From: Hyphomicrobiales bacterium
GTDB lineage: Bacteria > Pseudomonadota > Alphaproteobacteria > Rhizobiales > Rhizobiaceae
DNA: 64,000 nt
Direction of reading: 5' to 3'
Assembly: GCA_021775455.1 (NCBI GenBank)
Contig: JAJFHU010000047.1
Location: 1-64,000 of the forward strand
Shown: positions 25,679 through 34,830 of the stretch, piece by piece
Layout of the letters: every line of letters begins with the position of its first letter
How positions within the stretch are numbered: the first letter of the stretch is position 1
Made by a program: the position numbers and the translations under genes
Notes under the pieces: model-generated
The model's input: only the letters and a program-made list of their open reading frames with translations
What the model was told of the DNA's origin: nothing
The model's database searches: none

Positions 25679-28600
25679 CTATCCCAAACCACCCATTTGG
25701 ACTTGTACCTGAACCGCCTCCATTGAACTGTCATATATGATCTCGACGGAATCGCCGAACATAACACCACCGACCGAAGCAACCGGCACCCCGTTAACAT
25801 TCATGAAGAGATCAGTGCCTGCACCACCCGATTGGTCAAATGTAATTTCATTACCAGCGACTTCCGGATCAAATCCGTGCCCGTCAATATTTATAACATC
25901 TACAGTCGGATCAAAATCCAGAATTTCGTCCACCCCGGATGTCCCGGCCAACAATACAAACTGATCTGCTCCCAAACCTCCAAAGAGCATATCAATACCG
26001 TCACCAGCGACAACAATGTCATTTCCGTCGCCACCATTAAGATCATCGTTCCCCGCATGGCCGAGCATGATGTTGTCTTCAGCATCACCAACTAGCGGAG
26101 CAGTGCTGGTGGATGTGAATGTTGTCAGTTCTGGTACAACCACAGTAGTAGTTACCGGAGTGCTGTCAGCCAAGCCATCATTCACGGAAAAACTGATTTC
26201 ACGATCAACCGTTACTGGATCAGCGCTGTTGTTGATAAAAGTAACGGATTGAAGTGCCATCTGGTAATTCACAACGGTATCAACCCCGGTCAGTGTAAGC
26301 ACGCCGCTTGTCTCATCATAAACACCGGAAATTCCGTTCTGATTGACAAAGCCCAGAATATCTCCGCCACTATCAAAATTCTGTGTAATTGAAACGGTCG
26401 CGCCAACCATCATGGTGTCGTCTGCATCAGATATCGTGACATCGCTGTCGATTACCAAGGCACCAGTGCTCGCGGCAAAATTCCCGGTATTGTGTGAATA
26501 AACTGGTAACGGATTGGCATCGCCATCCAGATCACCAAACGCAATTGCATTTGAGGCATTGCCCCCACCTGCCAAAGGCGAGACAGTGAAGTTTCCATTG
26601 CCATCATTGATGAGTAATTGATTGTCCTCGGCTGCTATATTGAACCGATTGTTTGTAATGAACGCATCCAGATCACCGTCGCCATCAACATCAACCAGCG
26701 TCACATCAGAACTGGCCCCATTTGAGCCGACAATGTCAGCGGCGACAAAAGTGCCTTCTGTACCAGCCTGATCACCACCTTGATTGATCAGGACCTGATT
26801 TGCTTCCCCAACAGCGCCGGCACCTTGGTTGGTTACAACAAGATCGATATCGCCATCGCCATCCAGATCACCAGCTGCAATCGCGGTACTAAACTTTATT
26901 CCACCGGCCAACGTCTCAGGAGTAAAGGTACCCCCGCCAGCCAGTAATGCCGGGGTAAAGGCACCCGCACCATTATTGATCAACAGCTCATTGCTCGTAT
27001 TAATGTTGGCAATGAGGGCATCCTGGTCGCCGTCGCCATCAACATCGGCGAAAACTACATCCAGGCTGACATTATTGACGGACAAACTATATGCATCAAA
27101 CTGGCCTTCTGTGCCGCCTTGCATTCCACCCTTGTTGATCAACAGCTTGTTTGGGTCAGAATTGTCATTGACCACAATTGCATCAAGATCGCCATCTCCG
27201 TCCAGATCAGCCAAGGCCACATCGCGGCTTTGAATGCCGCTACCGTCGATTTCTGAAGCAATGAAGCCACCACTACCATCATTTATCAGCAGCGTGTTAT
27301 CAAAGGTAGTAGTCGCGGCATTGTTCCAATCAGCAACAATTGCGTCAAGATATCCGTCCCCATTTACATCGCCTACTGCAATCCCGAGTGAATTCCAGGG
27401 CGAACCCACATCGGGAAGTAGCGATGCAGTAAAGTTGCCGGCCCCATCATTGGTCAGCAATTGGTTACTACTACCAAACACCGATACTATTGCATCAAGA
27501 TCATCATCACCGTCAAAATCAGCCAGCTTTACATCGGTACCCCTAGCATCGGGAGTACTACCAACCGGTACATTGGTTAGCGTAGCCGAAAGCACGCCAC
27601 TACCGTCATTCGTCAATTTCTGAGTAGAATTTGTTCCCAGAGCGGCGGCACTGTCATTCACAATCAGTGCATCAAGATCCGCATTGATCAATGGTGCAAT
27701 TACGGGAGGATCGTTATTGATCGGTGTAAACTCAATTTCGTAGGTGGTTGTCGCCTCTTCAGACGTTGCATCGCCAGAAGTGCCCGGATCAGCGCCATTA
27801 TTGCCTTGATCGTTGACCGTCACCGAAAGGGTCACCGTACCATCAAAATCAGCAAGAGGTGTCACCGCAATGGAATTGGCAAGGGCAGCGTTGATTGCAG
27901 CCAGTGTTCCCGTGAAGACGATGGTTCCGTCGCTACCATCGCTATCGCCATCCACGCCACTAAAGTCGAGACCAGTTACATCAGTCAGGCCAATGTCAGC
28001 ATTATTGTCTACGCTTAGCGTTACTTTTACAGGGTCAGTTCCTGCATCAACGTCTGTGATCTGCACACCGCTTACAATCGCAACCGTGTCTTCAGCAGCG
28101 ACTGGAATAGGTTCCGTTGCCGTTCCCACGTTACCGAAGGTGTTCACAGTGTTGCCGCCACCGGAAATATCGTCAAATGTTTGTGTGGTATCGTTCCAGC
28201 GCAGATAAATATTTGCATCTGCTGGCGTAACGCTTCCCGCTACAATGTCGGCAATTTGCGTAGAACTCAGTTCCCCGTCGAAAAAGGCAACATCTGCAAG
28301 GCCCCCAGTGTAGGCTTGCGCATTAGTGAACCCGCCACCAACGGCGTCCTGCTCCTGACCCAGTACCAGCGAGCCGCCAGCAGTCAGTGAAAGGGGATCA
28401 GGCGCGAGTGCCGGGTTTACAGGTATCAATCCGGAATCAACGGACGCGCCATCCAAAAACAGCTCATAGCTGCCCGTTGTCACATTGTACGTGAATGCAA
28501 TGTTATGCCAATCGCCATCTGTTGGAATGGCAACGCCAGTATCCACGGATCCGCCTGGCGCGTTACCATTGACCCAAATCTGGAGGGTTCCATTCTCCTT

Positions 28601-31600
28601 GCCAAACAAGAGCTCATTGTCATTGCTGGCACCCGGAACGGCATAGGAAAGATAATACTCAGCTGGTTGTTCGGCCACCGGATCGTTGATCCAGAAGGAA
28701 ACCGTAAAGTCGCCAGTTGGCAGCGCACCGTTTATCGGATTGACAATTGCATAATCGGCTGTCGTACCGCCAAACTGCGCTCCGCTCACACCGCTCAATT
28801 CAGCAGAAGCTGTATTGATCTCCGGCGCATCGTTGACCGGGGTAACGGTAACTTGTGCTTGTATTGGCGTAGTTGATTCTGCACCAAAATCATCCAGCGC
28901 TACTGCGGTAAAGGCATCAAGGGTACCATTGGCATCAGCCGCCGGTGTCCAGTATGCCTTGTTGGTGGCATCAATTGTATCGTTGCTACCCGCCGCAAAC
29001 ACCGCTGCTGTCGCGGCACTGGCACCGATCAGCAAAGTGCCGGTGGTAACAGCCTGCACCACATAACCATCAACCGTTCCGTCCACATCCGCCTCGTTAC
29101 CCTGCGTGTTAAGCTCGGCAAAGGTGATCTCGACCTGGTTGTCCTCATCAACCGTGTCTACTGGCGCAACAAACGAGGTCAGCGTCGGCGCATCATTAAC
29201 GCCGGTAATCGTTACATCAATCTCGCGGGTAACTTCATCACCCGTTACCCCGTCACTCAGCGTGATCGTATAGGTTTCGGTAATCGTCTGACCTTCGGCA
29301 AGGAACTGAACATCGGCATTGGTAACTTCATAGTTCCAGTTGATCAATCCGCCGGTACCAGAGCCCGTTGTGTCTGTTCCAACCGCAACAGAGGCAATGT
29401 CGCCAAGTTGTGTCTCCGAACCTGAAGGATGATTGCTTTCCTTAAATGCGACCGTAACCGTGTGCGTGTCTGTAAGGTCCACATCAGTAAAGCCAATCGA
29501 ACCGCTGTCTGTGAGTGTTGTCGTTGCATCGTCTTCAGTTACGGCTGCTTCCGCATCTTCGCCCTCATACGCAGAAATTTCAGCCAAATCATTCGTACCC
29601 TGAATGGTAACAGAAATGGTGCGCTCAATCTCCCCACCATTCTTGTCATCAAGGGTGATCGTAAAGGTTTCAACCTTGGTATCGGTAGCGCCCAGATATT
29701 CAACCGCAGATGCAGCAACCGTATAATCCCAGCGAATGACACCACCCGTGCCAGAGCCGGTTGTATCCGTTGTCACGCTGGCTGTCAGTGAACCAAGTGC
29801 ACCAGCAGATGCCACAATCGTTGGGTCAATCATGTGATCATCTGAAAGATCAACATCTGTAAACGTAATGGTACCGAAGTCCGTCAGATCGTCAACTGGT
29901 GTAACCAGTTCCGTAACCCCGCCGGTAACATCGGCAACTGCAACAACCGGATCATCATTTGTACCCTGGATGGTGATTTTTACAATCTGGTCAACTGTGC
30001 TGTTACCGAGACCGTTATCGTCTGCCATTTTTACCGTGTAGGTAAATTCAAGGCTCTCACCGACAGCCAGATAGTCAAATGCTTTTACACCCGCATCAAA
30101 CTTCCAGTTGATTGTACCATCGTTGTTGGAGCCATTAATTACTTCAATCGCGTGTACTGAAGCAGTCGTCGGATCAACGCTGAACATGTCCAAAATGGCA
30201 CCAGGTCCCGGATACTCCGTAACGGCCAATAGTCCTGGTGTTTCTGTTGTGCCAACGAAACCTTTTACATCAACCATGACGTCGGTAACGCTAACCACAT
30301 CGGTCGTGTCCACGTCCTGAATATCAATTGAACCAGTCGTGGAAAGTGCCGCTTCTGTTTCGTCGAGAGACTGGACCGGACTAACCGTTGCCTCAACGGT
30401 AGGACCATCATTGGTGCCGTTGATTGTGATCTTTACAATCTGGTCAACCGTGCTGTTACCCAGCACATTATCGTCCGCCACTTTCACTGTATATGTAAAT
30501 TCAAGGCTCTCGCCAACCGCCAGATAGTCAAATGCATCAGTGCCAGCATCAAATTTCCAGTTGATGGTACCGTCATTGTTGTTGCCATTTATAACTTCAA
30601 TCGCGTGAACTGAAGCTGTAGTCGGATCAACGCTGAACATGTCCAAAATGGCAGCAAGTCCCGGATAGGCTCCATCAGAAAGAAGCGCTGGCGTTTCCGT
30701 CGTACCGACAAATCCCTTAATATCAACCATGACGTCGGTTACGCTGACCACATCAGTCGTATCTACGTCCTGAATATCAATTGAACCGATCGTTGAAAGT
30801 GCTGCCTCGGTCTCGTCCAAGGACTGTACCGGGTTAACTGTTGCCTCAACAGTCGGGCCATCATTGGTACGGGAGATTGTAATCTTGATAACCTGCTCAA
30901 TAGATGAGCCGTTATCGTCAGATATTGTCAATGTATAGGTCAGTACCAGGCTCTCGCCGACCGCTAAGTAGTCAAACGCATCGTCACCGGCATTAAATGT
31001 CCAGGTAATCAATCCAGTAGTTGAACTACCATCAATTACCCCCGTTTCTTGCGGTGTTGCATCCGCATCGACACTAAACATCGCATCCAGTTGCGCGGGA
31101 GTTGGCACGCCACCTTGCGGATCTGTATCATCACCAGAGGTTGCTACCGTGACGCCGGTGACGGAAACAATATCGGTAATATCTACGTCCCTAACACTGA
31201 TCGTTCCAAACGTCGAAAGCACACTTTCGGTTTCAACCAGGGTTTGAATTGGAACAGTTGTACCGGTAATTTCAGGGCCGTCATTCGTGCCCTCAATAGT
31301 TATTTTGATATACTGAGTATCAGAATCTTTTTGATTGTCTGCGTTACCTGCTCCAACACCACTATTGTCCTTGACCGTGACCGGGATTTCGATGAACAGC
31401 TTTTCCCCTACAGCCACAAAATCAATATCACTTTCCAGTATTGAGTACTTCCAACCCACTTTTCCGTTGATAGTAGGTGGAACGGTGGTCAAATTTCCCA
31501 ACAAATCAAATGTCAGGACAGGATTGGCATCAGCGGGTTGAGTCAACACCAGTGTACCGGAAGGAATTGCCGGAGGGATTGCGCCGCCCGTCCATGTTAT

Positions 31601-33316
31601 TGTTTCAGGCCCAAAGCTTGCTTCATGCGTATCGGTACCATCAATATCATCAAAAGTGATATTACCCATAAGCATGTTGATTTTGGTCGAGTTGTCTGTA
31701 TCTGTGCCTTCAGTAAACCCGTCTTCCAGTACAGTGGAAACAATGCTTGTGAAAACCGGCGTGTCATTAGTACCCGTAACAGTGATGAAAACCGTGGCAG
31801 TACCTGTGGCACCGCCCGGATCTTCAACCGTATATACGAACGTATCAACAGTCGAATCTCCGACACCCAAATACTCAAAGGCATCATTTGGATCATAGGC
31901 TATACTGCCATCCGCGCTTATGACGAGGCTGGCGCCGGAAGGAAGAATCGCTGAAGCGAGGCCAAATGCATTAAAAACCAGTTCAGCACCATCTCCAACA
32001 GCCGGGAAAGTATTTATCCCTCCGTTATCTACAACACCACCGCCATTGACCTGAATAACTGAAAGGCTGAACCCATCCGGATCGAAATCTGAATCAGTGA
32101 TTACATTGCCTGCAACGGCAGATTCTTCGTTTGTCGTGAAGAAATCATCAGCGGCTTCAGGAGGGTCATCACTTTGCGCGTCGGTATCTCCTGCAGTTGC
32201 TCCATCACCCTGATCACCAGAATCTCCACTATCACCAGATACCTCAGTGCCACCTCCCGAAGAAGATGCAACAATCGTGGGGTCGCTAAAACTACCTGTG
32301 CCGGTATTAAATGCCTGATCACCAAAAACACTGACGAAAGCTTCGGTTAATTGATCGAGAGCATTTGCATCATCAATAAAATCAACACCCGTCTTTCCGG
32401 TTATGGTAGCTTGGCCACCGGTCAGGGACGTAACTACCCAGTTCTTGTCGGCAGAATCTACCCGCCCTATTATTTCCCCAGTAATTTTGTTGAACAGCAG
32501 GTATGATCCAACTTCTCCGGTAAGCCCGTCAATTGTTGTAGGGTCGGGTAGAACCGAAAACTTTCCCACACCCGAAGCGGAATCAAATGTAATGGTGGGT
32601 GTGGTTCCGCGAATACCCATTGTGGCAATCGGCGTTTCAATCTTCATGTTGCCGCTTGGGGCGATCTCGCCAGCTACAAAAACAAAAGAACCTTCCACGA
32701 TGTTGAACAACATTGAATTGTTTGCTTCATCGTCTGGGTTGTAAACCAGTTCATCCAGCACCATCGTGGAATTGGACGACATGGAAAACACTGTTCCATC
32801 CAGGAATGATATTCCAAGGTTGGAATCAGCCCCGGTCATGACCACATCGCCCTGATAAACCGGGGCGCCTGCTTCAAGCTGAACTTCAATCCCATCGACT
32901 TGTTTAGTCGAAGCGGTGCCAGTTAACTTAACGACCTCACCGATTTTCTTTAGTCCGCCCGCAGCACCGTCTAGTTGAGCGTACTGACCCGGAGACGCAG
33001 GCCCTGTCAAAGCGGATACAATATCGAAAGTCAGCAGCGCGCCGTTTGGTGCAACAAGATCGCTGCCCGTTTCTTGCGAAAAATAATTTTCTACTAAAAG
33101 TTGCTGACCATGGCCAGAAATGACCAAATCGTCGCCATCTCGTGAATACTCGCCAGTAAACATCAATTCGGGAGAGCCAATGGGAATACTTTGGCCATCC
33201 ACAGGTGATGCAGTCGTGACAGATTGATAATCCTTTGTTTCCAAAGGGTTATTTTCACTATCAATCGCAATCGAATCTGCAGAAGACGCAGGAATAGGGC
33301 TTGTGTCGTTCATCAT
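25679..33316 (-). CDS. Giant mosaic adhesin, type I secretion substrate
   Basis: About 2,545 residues, the largest gene here and very acidic. Order from the N-terminus: a FecR-like beta domain (~120-240, IGEVVKLTGTAST ... IETPIATMGIRGTTPTI), an Asp/Ser-rich linker (~360-400), then about eight cadherin/VCBS-like repeats ending GTNDGP or similar (~410-1500). A LamG-like domain follows (~1510-1720, FTVSFWIND ... WHNIAFTYN ... YELFLDG), then another cadherin-like unit and six complete FG-GAP/VCBS repeats (~1890-2270, DLDGDGDLDAIV). Last come classical RTX nonapeptides (~2410-2455) and a type I secretion tail. It lies downstream of tolC-, ABC- and hlyD-like genes. It should be a surface adhesin or biofilm protein. 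ATG 33316 preferred over TTG 33325. Confidence 0.92.
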   Translation of the reverse strand: MMNDTSPIPASSADSIAIDSENNPLETKDYQSVTTASPVDGQSIPIGSPELMFTGEYSRDGDDLVISGHGQQLLVENYFSQETGSDLVAPNGALLTFDIVSALTGPASPGQYAQLDGAAGGLKKIGEVVKLTGTASTKQVDGIEVQLEAGAPVYQGDVVMTGADSNLGISFLDGTVFSMSSNSTMVLDELVYNPDDEANNSMLFNIVEGSFVFVAGEIAPSGNMKIETPIATMGIRGTTPTITFDSASGVGKFSVLPDPTTIDGLTGEVGSYLLFNKITGEIIGRVDSADKNWVVTSLTGGQATITGKTGVDFIDDANALDQLTEAFVSVFGDQAFNTGTGSFSDPTIVASSSGGGTEVSGDSGDSGDQGDGATAGDTDAQSDDPPEAADDFFTTNEESAVAGNVITDSDFDPDGFSLSVIQVNGGGVVDNGGINTFPAVGDGAELVFNAFGLASAILPSGASLVISADGSIAYDPNDAFEYLGVGDSTVDTFVYTVEDPGGATGTATVFITVTGTNDTPVFTSIVSTVLEDGFTEGTDTDNSTKINMLMGNITFDDIDGTDTHEASFGPETITWTGGAIPPAIPSGTLVLTQPADANPVLTFDLLGNLTTVPPTINGKVGWKYSILESDIDFVAVGEKLFIEIPVTVKDNSGVGAGNADNQKDSDTQYIKITIEGTNDGPEITGTTVPIQTLVETESVLSTFGTISVRDVDITDIVSVTGVTVATSGDDTDPQGGVPTPAQLDAMFSVDADATPQETGVIDGSSTTGLITWTFNAGDDAFDYLAVGESLVLTYTLTISDDNGSSIEQVIKITISRTNDGPTVEATVNPVQSLDETEAALSTIGSIDIQDVDTTDVVSVTDVMVDIKGFVGTTETPALLSDGAYPGLAAILDMFSVDPTTASVHAIEVINGNNNDGTINWKFDAGTDAFDYLAVGESLEFTYTVKVADDNVLGNSTVDQIVKITINGTNDGPTVEATVSPVQSLDETEAALSTTGSIDIQDVDTTDVVSVTDVMVDVKGFVGTTETPGLLAVTEYPGPGAILDMFSVDPTTASVHAIEVINGSNNDGTINWKFDAGVKAFDYLAVGESLEFTYTVKMADDNGLGNSTVDQIVKITIQGTNDDPVVAVADVTGGVTELVTPVDDLTDFGTITFTDVDLSDDHMIDPTIVASAGALGSLTASVTTDTTGSGTGGVIRWDYTVAASAVEYLGATDTKVETFTITLDDKNGGEIERTISVTIQGTNDLAEISAYEGEDAEAAVTEDDATTTLTDSGSIGFTDVDLTDTHTVTVAFKESNHPSGSETQLGDIASVAVGTDTTGSGTGGLINWNYEVTNADVQFLAEGQTITETYTITLSDGVTGDEVTREIDVTITGVNDAPTLTSFVAPVDTVDEDNQVEITFAELNTQGNEADVDGTVDGYVVQAVTTGTLLIGASAATAAVFAAGSNDTIDATNKAYWTPAADANGTLDAFTAVALDDFGAESTTPIQAQVTVTPVNDAPEINTASAELSGVSGAQFGGTTADYAIVNPINGALPTGDFTVSFWINDPVAEQPAEYYLSYAVPGASNDNELLFGKENGTLQIWVNGNAPGGSVDTGVAIPTDGDWHNIAFTYNVTTGSYELFLDGASVDSGLIPVNPALAPDPLSLTAGGSLVLGQEQDAVGGGFTNAQAYTGGLADVAFFDGELSSTQIADIVAGSVTPADANIYLRWNDTTQTFDDISGGGNTVNTFGNVGTATEPIPVAAEDTVAIVSGVQITDVDAGTDPVKVTLSVDNNADIGLTDVTGLDFSGVDGDSDGSDGTIVFTGTLAAINAALANSIAVTPLADFDGTVTLSVTVNDQGNNGADPGTSGDATSEEATTTYEIEFTPINNDPPVIAPLINADLDALIVNDSAAALGTNSTQKLTNDGSGVLSATLTNVPVGSTPDARGTDVKLADFDGDDDLDAIVSVFGSSNQLLTNDGAGNFTASLLPDVGSPWNSLGIAVGDVNGDGYLDAIVADWNNAATTTFDNTLLINDGSGGFIASEIDGSGIQSRDVALADLDGDGDLDAIVVNDNSDPNKLLINKGGMQGGTEGQFDAYSLSVNNVSLDVVFADVDGDGDQDALIANINTSNELLINNGAGAFTPALLAGGGTFTPETLAGGIKFSTAIAAGDLDGDGDIDLVVTNQGAGAVGEANQVLINQGGDQAGTEGTFVAADIVGSNGASSDVTLVDVDGDGDLDAFITNNRFNIAAEDNQLLINDGNGNFTVSPLAGGGNASNAIAFGDLDGDANPLPVYSHNTGNFAASTGALVIDSDVTISDADDTMMVGATVSITQNFDSGGDILGFVNQNGISGVYDETSGVLTLTGVDTVVNYQMALQSVTFINNSADPVTVDREISFSVNDGLADSTPVTTTVVVPELTTFTSTSTAPLVGDAEDNIMLGHAGNDDLNGGDGNDIVVAGDGIDMLFGGLGADQFVLLAGTSGVDEILDFDPTVDVINIDGHGFDPEVAGNEITFDQSGGAGTDLFMNVNGVPVASVGGVMFGDSVEIIYDSSMEAVQVQVQMGGLG
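29949..30854 (-). repeat. Two tandem 453-bp units inside the adhesin
   Basis: Units 29949-30401 and 30402-30854 each encode 151 residues. They are near-identical over most of their length, sharing QSLDETEAALST, GSIDIQDVDTTDVVSVTDVM, GFVGTTETP and DMFSVDPTTASVHAIEVING. The other cadherin-like repeats in the protein are much more diverged. This pair is therefore the product of the most recent duplication in the gene. Confidence 0.88.
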
Positions 33317-33347
33317 GCCAGCCAATCTATCGCCCCGTTAAGCTCCA

Positions 33348-33363
33348 TTAATAAACTCTTAAC
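33348..33363 (+). promoter_or_regulatory. CtrA-type box upstream of the adhesin
   Basis: TTAA, seven bases (TAAACTC), then TTAAC matches the full CtrA consensus TTAA-N7-TTAAC of Alphaproteobacteria. It lies 32 bp before the adhesin ATG, in the 200-bp gap after the hlyD-like gene. The same stretch contains an 8-bp dyad, TTAACCAA (33359-33366) and TTGGTTAA (33392-33399). A separate, cell-cycle or motility-linked promoter for the adhesin is therefore plausible. Confidence 0.55.
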
Positions 33364-33516
33364 CAACGAAAGTCGACTCAAATGGACATCATTGGTTAAC
33401 TACAATTATTACCCACCGATTCTGTTAAGATTGTGATTTTTAGCACAAATTTTGAATTTTCCAGATATAGCAACTCTAGCTCTCTACCCTTGGATTCGGG
33501 CGTGGCAGTGCGTAAT

Positions 33517-34830
33517 TTAATTGGGACTGCGGAGCGCTTGATCCCTAACCCTTAACACTGGCTTCATCAGATACTCCAGCACCGTCCGATTACCCGCTGT
33601 AATATCGACAGTTGCAACCATACCGGGAATAATTTCAATTTGATCCGGTATATCTTGTCGCTCTTCAGTCGCAACGATCACCTGGTAAAATGTTTCACGA
33701 TTTTCGTCGGTAATGGTATCGGCACCGATACGCTCGACCGTCCCGGCGAGTGTGCCATACTTTGTGTAGTCGTAGGCGCTTAGCCTGATGGTTGCCTTCA
33801 GGCCAGGCCGGATGAAAGCAATGTCCTGCGGTCTTATCTTTGTCTCTATCAACAACCTGTCATCAACCGGGATGATTTCCACCAAGGTTGCGCCGCCTTG
33901 AACAACTTCACCAATCGTAGCGATGTTAAGCTGATTTACAGTCCCACTGACCGGTGATTTCAGAACTGTTCTTTGTACCCTGTCTTCTGCAGCCCGCATG
34001 CTTTCCGCAACAACTGACAATTCGGCGTTCACATGAGACATCCGTTCACGGACTACAGCGAGAAAAGAAGATACTTCAGAACTGATCAAATTATCCACTT
34101 CACTGACTTCAGCAACAATTCTGGCTTTGGAAGCACTCATAATCGCCAGATCACCACGCAATTCAATTACCAGCCTCTGAATCCTGAGGAATTCAAGTTC
34201 AGTAACTGCCTTTTTTTTGTAGAGCTTTCGGGTCAATTCTAATTCGCGCTCTGCCAGCTTAAGTGCCTCTGATTGTTTGTCATAATTGGCATTAGCCTCT
34301 TCAAGATTCTGCCGACGCTGGATCAGTTGATCATTCAATACAGCAATCTTCTCTCGCAGACGCCTGTGTTGGGTATCAAAAACGGCTTCTTGATCCTGAT
34401 AGAAAGAAAATTCCAATTCTGACAAGTTCTTTGGAATCTCGAAATTATCCCCCCGATCAGCCTGTATTTTAAGTCGAAATTGTTCAGCCATCAGGGCCTG
34501 TTGTTTGCGGTGCAGTTCCCCGAAGCGTGCACTTGCACCTGTATCGTCAACCCGGATCAGGTTCTGGCCTTCTTCAATGTAATCTCCTTCTTTCACCAGA
34601 ATTTCAGTAACGATTCCAGGCTCCAGGCTCTCAACTCTTTGTGTCTGACGAGAAGGAATAACTTTGCCGATACCAGTTGTGGTCCTTTCCACGGTTGCCC
34701 ATGAAGCCCATATGATTGCGGCGATCATCGCGGCGGCAATCAGAAGTAACAACAACCAGGCGCCCTTGACCTGATGGTTTTCTATGGCACCACGCGCATC
34801 ATTGGCATATCTTAGCTCATCATTGCGCAT
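33517..34830 (-). CDS. Type I secretion periplasmic adaptor (HlyD family)
   Basis: A 437-residue membrane-fusion protein linking the ABC exporter to the outer-membrane channel. One membrane helix near the N-terminus (WLLLLLIAAAMIAAIIWASWA), then the lipoyl half-motif RVESLEPGIVTEILVKEGD, a long periplasmic coiled coil (~100-280), the second lipoyl half (VLKSPVSGTVNQLNIATIGE) and a beta-barrel part ending IEIIPGMVATVDITAGNRTVLEYLMKPV, of which the last portion is the family C-terminus. ATG 34830 overlaps the exporter stop as TGATG. A GTG one codon earlier is the alternative. It is followed by the adhesin, its likely cargo. Confidence 0.94.
   Translation of the reverse strand: MRNDELRYANDARGAIENHQVKGAWLLLLLIAAAMIAAIIWASWATVERTTTGIGKVIPSRQTQRVESLEPGIVTEILVKEGDYIEEGQNLIRVDDTGASARFGELHRKQQALMAEQFRLKIQADRGDNFEIPKNLSELEFSFYQDQEAVFDTQHRRLREKIAVLNDQLIQRRQNLEEANANYDKQSEALKLAERELELTRKLYKKKAVTELEFLRIQRLVIELRGDLAIMSASKARIVAEVSEVDNLISSEVSSFLAVVRERMSHVNAELSVVAESMRAAEDRVQRTVLKSPVSGTVNQLNIATIGEVVQGGATLVEIIPVDDRLLIETKIRPQDIAFIRPGLKATIRLSAYDYTKYGTLAGTVERIGADTITDENRETFYQVIVATEERQDIPDQIEIIPGMVATVDITAGNRTVLEYLMKPVLRVRDQALRSPN

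Noticed and set aside
26829..28208. Several plus-strand open frames antisense to the giant adhesin
   Set aside because: They arise from the repetitive, low-stop composition of the adhesin gene. Pro/Ser-rich shadows lack ribosome-binding sites and domains.
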